Below, in pieces: positions 24,201 through 36,002 of a stretch of 64,000 nt of DNA (the first letter of the stretch is position 1; each line of letters opens with the position of its first letter). Both the position numbers and the translations under genes were made by a program. Under the pieces are notes generated by a model. It was not told the DNA's origin. It saw nothing but the letters and a program-made list of their open reading frames with translations, and ran no database searches. The stretch spans positions 247,872,764 to 247,936,763 of the forward strand of contig OY282559.1 in assembly GCA_958295665.1 (NCBI GenBank). Reading direction: 5' to 3'. This DNA comes from Tipula vernalis. Lineage: Eukaryota; Arthropoda; Insecta; Diptera; Tipulidae.

Positions 24201-25370
24201 TCAAACGAATTTTCCCGAGCTCCCCACATGAAACTTGCCCTGATAATTTTTCTAAGAATAATTGTTGGGTAGGCACATTAATTGAAATACTTGACACTTT
24301 AAAGGTTGAAATTATATAAATTTTTTAATTTTATATGGGCTTTTCATTCAAACGAATTTTCCCGAGCTCCCCACATGAAACTTGCCCTGATAATTTTTCT
24401 AAGAATAATTGTTGGGTAGGCACATTAATTGAAATACTTGACACTTTAAAGGTTGAAATTATATAAATTTTTTAATTTTATATGGGCTTTTCATTCAAAC
24501 GAATTTTCCCGAGCTCCCCACATGAAACTTGCCCTGATAATTTTTCTAAGAATAATTGTTGGGTAGGCACATTAATTGAAATACTTGACACTTTAAAGGT
24601 TGAAATTATATAAATTTTTTAATTTTATATGGGCTTTTCATTCAAACGAATTTTCCCGAGCTCCCCACATGAAACTTGCCCTGATAATTTTTCTAAGAAT
24701 AATTGTTGGGTAGGCACATTAATTGAAATACTTGACACTTTAAAGGTTGAAATTATATAAATTTTTTAATTTTATATGGGCTTTTCATTCAAACGAATTT
24801 TCCCGAGCTCCCCACATGAAACTTGCCCTGATAATTTTTCTAAGAATAATTGTTGGGTAGGCACATTAATTGAAATACTTGACACTTTAAAGGTTGAATT
24901 TATATAAATTTTTTAATTTTATATGGGCTTTTCATTCAAACGAATTTTCCCGAGCTCCCCACATGGAACTTTCCCTGATAATTTTTCAAGGGATAATTGT
25001 TGGTGAGGCACACTAATTGAAATACTTTCCAGACATGACACTTTAAAGGTTGAATTTATACAAATTTTTTAATTTTATATGGGCTTTTCATTCAAACGAA
25101 TTTTCCCGAGCTCCCCACATGAAACTTGCCCTGATAATTTTTCAAGGGATAATTGTTGGTAAGGCACACTAATTGAAATACTTTCCAGACATGACACTTT
25201 AAAGGTTGAATTTATACAAATTTTTTAATTTTAAATGGGCTTTTCATTCAAATGAATTTTCCCGAGCTCCCCACATGAAACTTGCCCTGATAATTTTTCA
25301 AGGGATAATTGTTGGTAAGGCACACTAATTGAAATACTTTCAAGACACGACATTTTAAAGGTTGAATTTA
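21241..25370 (+). repeat. higher-order repeat unit A (4.13 kb)
   Basis: It contains a private variant CCCGGGCTCCCCATATGAAA at 21444 that recurs 4130 bp later at 25574. Several private monomers (TTTTGCAAGCGATAATTG, CTTTCCAAAATGATAC) share the same order in the next unit. Confidence 0.8.
24281..24880 (+). repeat. homogeneous 147-bp monomer block
   Basis: ATTGAAATACTTGACACTTT occurs at 24281, 24428, 24575, 24722 and 24869, exactly 147 bp apart. The monomer lacks 9 bp (TTCCAGACA-type) of the standard unit. The same five-copy block recurs at 28255-28850 in unit B. Confidence 0.9.
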
Positions 25371-28300
25371 TACAAATTTTTAATTTTATATGGGCTTTTC
25401 ATTCAAACGAATTTTCCCGAACTCCCCACATGAAACGTGCCCTGATAATTTTTCAAGGGATAATTGCTGGTAAGGCACACTAATTGAAATACTTTCAAGA
25501 CATGACACTTTAAAGGTTGAATTTAATCAAATTTCTTTATTTTATAAGGGCTTTTCATTCAAACGAATTTTCCCGGGCTCCCCATATGAAACTTGCCCTG
25601 ATAATTTTTCTAATAATAATTGTTGGGTAGGCACATTAATTGAAATACTTGACACTTTAAAGGTTGAATATATATAAATTTTTTAATTTTATATGGGCTT
25701 TTCATTCAAACGAATTTTCCCGAGCTCCCCACATGAAACTTGCCCAATAATTTTGCAAGCGATAATTGTTGGCTAGACACATTAATTGAAATACTTTCCA
25801 AAATGATACTTTAAAGGTTGAATTTATACAAATTTTTAATTTTATATGGGCTTTTCATTCAAACGAATTTTCCCGAGCTCCCCACATGAAACTTGCCCTG
25901 ATAATTTTTCAAGGGATAATTGTTGGCTAGACACATTAATTGAAATACTTTCCAAACATGACACTTTAAAGGTTGAATTTATACAAATTTTTTAATGTTA
26001 TATGGGCTTTTCATTCAAACGAATTTTCCCGAGCTCCCCACATGAAACTTGCCCTGCTAATTTTTCAAGGGATAATTGTTGGTAAGACGCACTAATTGAA
26101 ATACTTTCCAGATATGACACTTTAAAGGTTGAATTTATACAAATTTTTTAATTTTATATGGGCTTTTCATTCAAACGAGTTTTCCCGAGCTCCCCACATG
26201 AAACTTGCCCTGATAATTTTTCAAGGGATAATTGTTGGTAAGGCACACTAATTGAAATACTTTCCGACATGACACTTTAAAGGTTGAATTTATACAAATT
26301 TTTTAATGTTATATGGGCTTTTCATTCAAACGAATTTTCCCGAGCTCCCCACATGAAACTTGCCCTGATAATTTTGCAAGCAATAATTATTGGCTAGGCA
26401 AACTAATTGAAATACTTTCCAGACATGACACTTTAAAGGTTGAATTTATACAAATTTTTAATTTTATAGGGGCTTTTCATTCAAACGAATTTTTCCGAAC
26501 TCCCCACATGAAACTTGCCCTGATAATTTTTCAAGGGATAATTGTTGGTAAGGCACACTAATTGAAATACTTTCAAGACATGACACTTTAAAGGTTGAAT
26601 TTAATCAAATTTCTTAATTTTATAAGGGCTTTTCATTCAAACGAATTTTCCCGGCTCCCCACATGAAACTTGCCCTGATAATTTTTCTAAGAATAATTGT
26701 TGGGTAGGCACATTAATTGAAATACTTGACACTTTAAAGGTTGAATTTATATAAATTTTTTAATTGTATATGGGCTTTTCATTCAAACGAATTTTCCCGA
26801 GCTCCCCACATGAAACTTGCCCTGATAATTTTTCAAGGGATAATTGTTGGTAAGTCACACTAATTGAAATACTTTCCAGACATGACACTTTAAAGGTTGA
26901 ATTTATACAAATTTTTTAATTTTAAATGGGCTTTTCATTCAAATGAATTTTCCCGAGCTCCCCACATGAAACTTGCCCTGATTATTTTTCAAGGGATAAT
27001 TGTTGGTAAGGCACACTAATTGAAATACTTACCAGACATGACACTTTAAAGGTTGAATTTATACAAATTTTTAATTTTATATGGGCTTTTCATTCAAACG
27101 AATTTTTCCGAACTCCCCACATGAAACTTGCCCTGATAATTTTTCAAGGGATAATTGTTGGTAAGGCACACTTATTGAAATACTTTCAAGACATGACATT
27201 TTAAAGGTTGAATTTAATCAAATTTCTTAATTTTATATGGGCTTTTCATTCAAACGAATTTTCCCGGCTCCCCACATGAAACTTGCCCTGATAATTTTTC
27301 TAAGAATAATTGTTGGGTAGGCACATTAATTGAAATACTTGACACTTTAAAGGTTGAATTTATATAATTTTTTTAATTTTATATGGGCTTTTCATTCAAA
27401 CGAATGTTCCCAAGCTCCCCACATGAAACTTTCCCTGATAATTTTTCTAGGGATAATTGTTGGTAAGGCACACTAATTGAAATACTTTCCAGACATGACA
27501 CTTTAAAGGTTGAATTTATATAAATTTTTTAATTTTATATGGGCTTTTCATTCAAACGAATTTTCCCGAGCTCCCCACATGAAACTTGCCCTGATAATTT
27601 TTCAAGGGATAATTGTTGGTGAGGCACACTAATTGAAATAATTTCCAGACATGACACTTTAAAGGTTGAATTTATACAAATTTTTTAATTTTATATGGGC
27701 TTTTCATTCAAACGAATTTTCCCGAGCTCCCCACATGAAACTTGCCCTGATAATTTTTCAAGGGATAATTGTTGGTAAGGCACACTAATTGAAATACTTT
27801 CCAGACATGACACTTTAAAGGTTGAATTGATACAAATTTTTTAATTTTAAATGGGCTTTTCATTCAAATGAATTTTCCCGATCTCCCCACATGAAACTTG
27901 CCCTGATAATTTTTCAAGGGATAATTGTTGGTAAGGCACACTAATTGAAATACTTACCAGACATGACACTTTAAAGGTTGAATTTATACAAATTTTTAAT
28001 TTTATATGGGCTTTTCATTCAAACGAATTTTTCCGAACTCCCCACATGAAACTTGCCCTGATAATTTTTCAAGGGATAATTGTTGGTAAGGCACACTAAT
28101 TGAAATACTTTCAAGACATGACATTTTAAAGGTTGAATTTAATCAAATTTCTTAATTTTATATGGGCTTTTCATTCAAACGAATTTTCCCGAGCTCCCCA
28201 CATGAAACTTGCCCTGATAATTTTTCTAAGAATAATTGTTGGGTAGGCACATTAATTGAAATACTTGACACTTTAAAGGTTGAAATTATATAAATTTTTT

Positions 28301-29310
28301 AATTTTATATGGGCTTTTCATTCAAACGAATTTTCCCGAGCTCCCCACATGAAACTTGCCCTGATAATTTTTCTAAGAATAATTGTTGGGTAGGCACATT
28401 AATTGAAATACTTGACACTTTAAAGGTTGAAATTATATAAATTTTTTAATTTTATATGGGCTTTTCATTCAAACGAATTTTCCCGAGCTCCCCACATGAA
28501 ACTTGCCCTGATAATTTTTCTAAGAATAATTGTTGGGTAGGCACATTAATTGAAATACTTGACACTTTAAAGGTTGAAATTATATAAATTTTTTAATTTT
28601 ATATGGGCTTTTCATTCAAACGAATTTTCCCGAGCTCCCCACATGAAACTTGCCCTGATAATTTTTCTAAGAATAATTGTTGGGTAGGCACATTAATTGA
28701 AATACTTGACACTTTAAAGGTTGAAATTATATAAATTTTTTAATTTTATATGGGCTTTTCATTCAAACGAATTTTCCCGAGCTCCCCACATGAAACTTGC
28801 CCTGATAATTTTTCTAAGAATAATTGTTGGGTAGGCACATTAATTGAAATACTTGACACTTTAAAGGTTGAATTTATATAAATTTTTTAATTTTATATGG
28901 GCTTTTCATTCAAACGAATTTTCCCGAGCTCCCCACATGAAACTTTCCCCGATAATTTTTCAAGGGATAATTGTTGGTGAGGCACACTAATTGAAATACT
29001 TTCCAGACATGACACTTTAAAGGTTGAATTTATACAAATTTTTTAATTTTATATGGGCTTTTCATTCAAACGAATTTTCCCGAGCTCCCCACATGAAACT
29101 TGCCCTGATAATTTTTCAAGGGATAATTGTTGGTAAGGCACACTAATTGAAATACTTTCCAGACATGACACTTTAAAGGTTGAATTTATACAAATTTTTT
29201 AATTTTAAATGGGCTTTTCATTCAAATGAATTTTCCCGAGCTCCCCACATGAAACTTGCCCTGATAATTTTTCAAGGGATAATTGTTGGTAAGGCACACT
29301 AATTGAAATA
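25371..29310 (+). repeat. higher-order repeat unit B (~3.94 kb)
   Basis: Near copy of unit A in the same monomer order but one monomer shorter: the offset to A falls from 4130 to 3974 bp (exactly 156 less) between about 26740 and 27015. Point differences are few (for example GCGATAATTATTGG against GCAATAATTATTGG). Confidence 0.8.
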
Positions 29311-31471
29311 CTTACCAGACATGACACTTTAAAGGTTGAATTTATACAAATTTTTAATTTTATATGGGCTTTTCATTCAAACGAATTTTTCCGAACTCCC
29401 CACATGAAACTTGCCCTGATAATTTTTCAAGGGATAATTGTTGGTAAGGCACACTAATTGAAATACTTTCAAGACATGACATTTTAAAGGTTGAATTTAA
29501 TCAAATTTCTTAATTTTATATGGGCTTTTCATTCAAACGAATTTTCCCGAGCTCCCCACATGAAACTTGCCCTGATAATTTTTCTAAGAATAATTGTTGG
29601 GTAGGCACATTAATTGAAATACTTGACACTTTAAAGGTTGAAATTATATAAATTTTTTAATTTTATATGGGCTTTTCATTCAAACGAATTTTCCCGAGCT
29701 CCCCACATGAAACTTGCCCTGATAATTTTTCTAAGAATAATTGTTGGGTAGGCACATTAATTGAAATACTTGACACTTTAAAGGTTGAATTTATATAAAT
29801 TTTTTAATTTTATATGGGCTTTTCATTCAAACGAATTTTCCCGAGCTCCCCACATGAAACTTTCCCTGATAATTTTTCAAGGGATAATTGTTGGTAAGGC
29901 ACACTAATTGAAATACTTTCCAGACATGACACTTTAAAGGTTGAATTTATATAAATTTTTTAATTTTAAATGGGCTTTTCATTCAAACGAATTTTCCCGA
30001 GCTCCCCACATGAAACTTGCCCTGATAATTTTTCAAGGGATAATTGTTGGTGAGGCACACTAATTGAAATACTTTCCAGACATGACACTTTAAAGGTTGA
30101 ATTTATACAAATTTTTTAATTTTATATGGGCTTTTCATTCAAACGAATTTTCCCGAGCTCCCCACATGAAACTTGCCCTGATAATTTTTCAAGGGATAAT
30201 TGTGGGTAAGGCACACTAATTGAAATACTTTCCAGACATGACACTTTAAAGGTTGAATTTATACAAATTTTTTAATTTTAAATGGGCTTTTCATTCAAAT
30301 GAATTTTCCCGAGCTCCCCACATGAAACTTGCCCTGATAATTTTTCAAGGGATAATTGTTGGTAAGGCACACTAATTGAAATACTTACCAGACATGACAC
30401 TTTAAAGGTTGAATTTATACAAATTTTTAATTTTATATGGGCTTTTCATTCAAACGAATTTTTCCGAACTCCCCACATGAAACTTGCCCTGATAATTTTT
30501 CAAGGGATAATTGTTGGTAAGGCACACTAATTGAAATACTTTCAAGACATGACATTTTAAAGGTTGAATTTAATCAAATTTCTTAATTTTATATGGGCTT
30601 TTCATTCAAACGAATTTTCCCGAGCTCCCCACATGAAACTTGCCCTGATAATTTTTCTAAGAATAATTGTTGGGTAGGCACATTAATTGAAATACTTGAC
30701 ACTTTAAAGGTTGAAATTATATAAATTTTTTAATTTTATATGGGCTTTTCATTCAAACGAATTTTCCCGAGCTCCCCACATGAAACTTGCCCTGATAATT
30801 TTTCTAAGAATAATTGTTGGGTAGGCACATTAATTGAAATACTTGACACTTTAAAGGTTGAATTTATATAAATTTTTTAATTTTATATGGGCTTTTCATT
30901 CAAACGAATTTTCCCGAGCTCCCCACATGAAACTTTCCCTGATAATTTTTCAAGGGATAATTGTTGGTAAGGCACACTAATTGAAATACTTTCCAGACAT
31001 GACACTTTAAAGGTTGAATTAATACAAAATTTTAAATTTTAAATGGGCTTTTCATTCAAACGAGTTTTCCCGAGCTCCCCACATGAAACTTTCCCTGATT
31101 ATTTTTCAAGGGATAATTGTTGGTAAGGCACACTAATTGAAATACTTTCCAAACATGACACTTTAAAGGTTGAATTTATATAAATTTTTTAATTTTATAT
31201 GGGCTTTTCATTCAAACGAATTTTCCCGAGCTCCCCACATGAAACTTGCCCTGATAATTTTTCAAGGGATAATTGTTGGTGAGGCACACTAATTGAAATA
31301 CTTTCCAGACATGACACTTTAAAGGTTGAATTTATACAAATTTTTTAATTTTATATGGGCTTTTCATTCAAACGAATTTTCGCAAGCTCCCCACATGAAA
31401 CTTGCCCTGATAATTTTGCAAGCGATAATTGTTGGCTAAGCACATTAATTGAAATACTTTCCAGACATGAC
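29311..31471 (+). repeat. shorter higher-order units (1.07 kb) and array end
   Basis: The CTTACCAGACATGAC monomer recurs at 29311 and 30384, spacing 1073 bp, consistent with five ~156-bp plus two 147-bp monomers. These look like shortened derivatives of the unit B tail. The last monomers (31050-31471) are more diverged and end at GACATGAC. Confidence 0.7.
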
Positions 31472-31655
31472 AGCCCAAATGTCATCCTCACCTGCACGTG
31501 GTGCTCTCTGATAGATAACTAACAAGGCTCTGGCGACCGAGACACGGCGGTATAACCGACTATCGAGAATTACGTAAATGATGTTCTCAAACCAGACCCA
31601 CTATCAACTCGTACTGGTCAGAGTTGTAGATGCTTTATGACCAGTAAAATAAACA

Positions 31656-33007
31656 ATGAGTAAAACTAATTCAGAAAATTGTACCCCAGGTGGTAACCCA
31701 GCTAATCAGCTGGCAAATTCACACTCTAACGAGGCTGGCTCAAAGGATGCTGGGGTGAGCTAATCATTGTTTAACAGCCCTTCTGGGCAACCCAACCCAT
31801 TTAAACAACAATCCAGGGTGGGTAGATCACCACCACCAATAGCGAATACCTTAGAAAGGGATAACGCCGAACTGCGTAATAAGATTTAAGAAATAGAAAA
31901 GTTAACGTTAAATCTAAACAAAGATCTCAAAAACTTACAGCGAGAAAACAAGGAGTTAAAAGATGCTCTAAATGCAGTAATGTCTGAGAAAGAAACCACT
32001 AAGATAAACGATACCAATGATCATATAGAGGTTATGTATGAAATAGACGGGGAAGAACTCAATAGAGAAACGGGATGGATTCTGAACCATACCAAAAAAA
32101 AAATAAGAAACATAAGATGAGTAAATCACCACAGATTTCACCCGAATCGAAACAAACAGTTGAGCAGCTTCCAACCGGAAGTAGGCACGTGCAACAGGAG
32201 GAAAAGCTCAGGTTCCGCCGGAACAGAAACGATCAAGTAATGAACTCCCAACCGGAAGTAAGAATGTACAACTGGAGAAAAAAGTGCCACGGCCACCTCC
32301 AGTAATAAAATCTAATTGCAATAATTATCAGAGTATTAGAAACATCATGGACAACAATCATATAAAATTTCAAGCTATAGCGTTAGATAGTGGTGATATC
32401 AAAATAAATGTCACAGACAGTGATAGCTATAGAAAGTTAACAGGAGCTCTTAATGAAGAAAAGACAACATGGTATTCCTACGAAGATAAGCAGACAAGGC
32501 AAACCAAAGTCATGCTAAGAAGCTACACGCTTCTTGCAAACCAGAAGAGATAAAAGAGTATCTGTTGGAGAAAAAATACAAAATTAAAGAAGCTACACAG
32601 CTGCTAAAATAGGTGACAAAACACCTCTTCCATTATATATGTTGTCTTTTGAAAGAACTGAAGACATTAAAAATATTTATGCAATCAGCGAAATACTCCA
32701 TATGAAAGTGCAAATAGAAGCAGTTAAGAAATCTAAACTGATCCCCCAGTGCAAAAAGTGCCAAGTCTACGGACACACGCAAAACTTTTATAATAAGGAG
32801 CCAAGTTGCGTGAAATGTGTAGGAAAACACCGTACGGCTAAATGTACGAAACCAAAAGGCACCCCACCAAAATGTGTCAACTGTGGAGAGGCACACCCAG
32901 TCAACTACAGAGGTTGCATTGTTATAAAAGAGCTGCAAAAAATTCGCAACAAAACGAGGGAAACTTCAATAAGTACCAGGCCAGAAATTAGCTCAGCCTC
33001 AACATGA
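31656..33007 (+). pseudogene. Jockey-type ORF1 (gag-like, zinc-knuckle protein)
   Basis: ATG at 31656 (MSKTNSENCTPGGNPAN). An N-terminal coiled-coil-like stretch (LERDNAELRNKI, NLQRENKELKDAL) is followed by a PRE_C2HC-like region (HIKFQAIALDSGDIKINV) at about 32360. Near 32750-32930 come three CCHC-type knuckles: CKKCQVYGHTQNF, CVKCVGKHRTAKC and CVNCGEAHPVNYRGC. The first has Y where C is usual. Such proteins bind element RNA. Stops near 31760, 31887 and 32118 and later frameshifts show it is dead. Confidence 0.85.
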
Positions 33008-33256
33008 ATATCTACAAATTTAAACCACACCAAACATTAAACCAGTTATCAAGAACTAATCCAAATGTAACATTTTCTGATGTACTATCTATTGGAAGTT
33101 CGAGAAGACAACATATTCCTCTTTTATTTAAAGATTCAAATAATAACCAAACTAATAAAATACTACAAGATATTCTTGATAGACTTAGTTCACAAGAAGA
33201 AAAGCAAGAAAAAGCCCTTATATAAATCCTACAAAGGCTCACCCTACACGAAAAAC

Positions 33257-35884
33257 ATGGTAAATAATTTAAAAATTCTTGCATGGAACTGCAATGGTAT
33301 ATTGCAACGACAAAATAAAATACAACTATTTGTAGATGTAGAAAAAAAAAAGAGTTATGTTTATTATCTGAAACACACCTTACTGCTCAAAGTCATATAA
33401 AAATCCGTGGCTACGAAGTTCACACAGCAGTTCATCCTAATAGTAATGTACGAGGGGGCAGTTCCATGATTATAAAAAAAGATATTAAATACCATCTGCA
33501 ACAAAAACTCGAAAGAGATGAAATACAAGCAATTTGCGTTAGCATTAATACCCGCAACCACAAGTTAGTGGCATCCGCAATATATTGCCCACCTAGATAT
33601 AACATCAAAGAGAATGCTTATACTCAATTCTTCAAGCAGCTCGGTGAAAAATTCGTAATCGGGAGTGACTTCAACGCTAAACATACTGACTGGGGATCAA
33701 GACTAACCACAACTAAAGGGAAAGAGCTTCATCAAGCATTCTACTGGAAAACCAACTTATTGGCCCAGTGATCAAAATAAAACACCAGACCTAATTGACT
33801 TCTTTATAACAAGAAAAATCCCGGTTGATTATATACAAGTGCAGGAAGGATTGGACTCCGCATCTGACCACTCCTCTATTTTAATGATAATAAGTGATAC
33901 AATAATTACTAATGATAAACAGCCACTGTTAACAAATAAATATACTGATTGGAAAAAGTTCAGGAATGAACTAAACAATAGCATCATTTAAAACGCGCAA
34001 CTTTCATCAGACGAAACATTAGAACAGGAGGTGGAGAAGTTCGTCAAGGACATACAGCTAGCGGCGTGGAAAAGTACTAATAGAACAAACAAAAAAATAG
34101 CTGGCAAATGCTATCCAATGGAAATTAAATCACTAGTTATAGAGAAGAGAAGTACCTGAAGGGAATGGCAACGTACACGAGACCCAACCGTCAAAAATAG
34201 GTTAAATAATTTAACACAACGAATACGTAGAGAAATACGGGAATTCAAAAATAAATCAATAAATTCATACCTACAATCTCTCACCTATGATAAAGGTAGT
34301 GATTATTCATTGTGGAAAGCAACCAAATATTTGAAAAGGCCAGTTATGCATATACCACCAATAAGAACAAATAATTCACCTAGCTAAAAGCAAAGAAGAA
34401 AAAGCAGAAAAATTCGCGGATCATCTCGAGCGTACCTTTCAGCAAAATTTAACAACACTTAACCAACAGGATAAACTGTTCGAAAACCAAACAACTATCC
34501 TGAGACAGGAAATTCCATTAACTAATGCTAAAGAAGTTAAACAAGAAATAAAGAACCATGTAGTACTTAAAAAATCACCAGGATATGACCTGATAACTGG
34601 AGAGATTCTAAAACAACTACCTAATAAAGCTATTAAAAAAATATCGGACATAATTAATGCTTCCTTCAGACTCCGTTATGTCCCTCTATCTTTGGAAATT
34701 TGCGGAAGTGATAATGATACCTCTAGCCAGGTAAGCCACCAAGTAAACTGGCCTCGTATAGGCCAATATCACTTCTTCCAACTATGTCAAAACTATTTGA
34801 GAGATTGTTATTAAAACGAATTAAACCAGAAGTTGTAAAATTAGGAGCTGTTCCGTCCCATCAGTTTGGATTTAGAGAGGAACACTCCACAATCGACCAA
34901 GTCCATAGAATAACAGACATAATAGAAAAATCCTTAGAGGAAAAAAAGATTTGTTCAGTCATATTTCTTGACATAGCGCAGGCATTTGACAAAGTCTGGC
35001 TAGATGGTTTAATATTTAAATTGGAGAAAACTCTGCCATTTGAGTATTGCGAACTGCTAAAGTCATGCCTGAAAAGGAGATATTTTAGAGTTAAACAGGA
35101 AGGAGTTTACTCCAGCATTAAAGAAGCTAAAGCAAGAGTCCCGCAGGGGAGTGTCTTAGGGCCTTTCCTTTCCGTACTGTTTACTAGCGACATACCGCAG
35201 ACGAGCAATACAACTATCGCCACGTTTGCAGATAACACTGCAATTCTAGCTGTTGGTGGCACAATCGGTGAAGTCACATTCAAACTACAAATAGCCGTAA
35301 ATAATATACAAAATTGGCTAGCTAAGTGGAGAATTAAAGTAAATGAGTCGAAGTCTACTCACATTAACTTCACTAATAGATCAATAGAACCACTACCTGT
35401 GACTCTCAATAATATCCCTGTACCACATGCCAATCAAGCAAAATATCTTGGTATGAACCTTGATGGAAAGTTAAAGTGGAAAGTACACGTGAAAAAGAAA
35501 GCAGAAGAGCTTCAGTTAAAATATTGAAAAATGTACTGGTTAATTGGAAGAAACTCTCAGTTATCAATTCATAATAAACTTGTGCTTTATAAACAAGTAC
35601 TCATGCCGGTCTGGACATATGGTAAAATCAGCAATCAACAGATAGTTCAACAATTTCAAAATAAAGTTCTCAGAGGAATTGTAAATGCCCCGTGGTACAC
35701 TCGTAATAGTGACCTTCACAGAGATCTCGGAATAGACACAGTCGCAAGTGAAATAAAGAAATGTGCACAAAAACACCAGGAGAGGCTCCATCATCACCCT
35801 AATATCGAAGCTGCAAGACTACTTCATCAAGAGGGTATAATAAGAAGACTCAAAAGACTAAAACCTTTTGAGTTACCTGAATAG
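33257..35884 (+). pseudogene. Jockey-type ORF2 (endonuclease + reverse transcriptase)
   Basis: ATG at 33257. An AP-endonuclease-like domain starts LKILAWNCNG, continues with SETHL and AIYCPPR, then IGSDFNAKHTDWGS (about 33660) and SASDHSSI (about 33858). The reverse transcriptase follows: KKSPGYDLITGEIL (about 34570), HQFGFREEHST, motif A FLDIAQAFDKVW (about 34965), VPQGSVLGP, and motif C as TFADNTAIL (about 35223). The second catalytic aspartate is asparagine, a lesion at the active site. The longest open piece is 34784-35527; a stop then precedes the C-terminal part ending KRLKPFELPE. Several other stops and frameshifts are present. Confidence 0.85.
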
Positions 35885-36002
35885 TCGGCACTATGCAACA
35901 TCAACCAAAACAACACTTTATGGAAAGAACACATATGAGTGCTTTATTATTATATTGTCAGAGTCAAACGCTGTTAGTCAAAAATGACTAGTTACTTTGT
36001 AA

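Larger units (their letters stand above)
21181..31471 (+). repeat. satellite array 2 (~67 monomers, other subfamilies)
   Basis: Same monomer family in the same orientation as array 1, but with diagnostic variants: CTTTCAAGACATGAC, CTTACCAGACATG, ATTTAATCAAATTTCTTAAT, TTTTGCAAGCGATAATTG, and a 9-bp-shorter form with AATACTTGACACTTT. It starts mid-monomer at the right terminal repeat and stops mid-monomer at the Jockey-type LINE. Higher-order repetition is clear: 21241 onward recurs at 25371 (offset 4130) and 23041 onward recurs at offset 3974. Confidence 0.95.
31472..35990 (+). mobile_element. Jockey-clade non-LTR retrotransposon, decayed, near full length
   Basis: Two-ORF LINE: ~180-bp 5' leader, gag-like ORF1 with zinc knuckles, then ORF2 with endonuclease and reverse transcriptase. 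It begins directly after a truncated satellite monomer. Downstream of ORF2 no clear poly-A tail or resumed satellite is seen, so the 3' boundary is approximate and the right side may have been rearranged. Stops and frameshifts affect both ORFs. Confidence 0.85.

Noticed and set aside
10945..26561. Open frames of 79-153 codons beginning MGFSFKRIFPSSPHE
   Set aside because: They lie wholly inside the 156-bp satellite, start and stop at single-base monomer variants, and exist because the period is a multiple of three. No promoter, splice or coding bias is seen.
10411..31471. CRISPR-like array
   Set aside because: The whole 156-bp unit is repeated with no unique spacers, and the context is eukaryotic mobile DNA.
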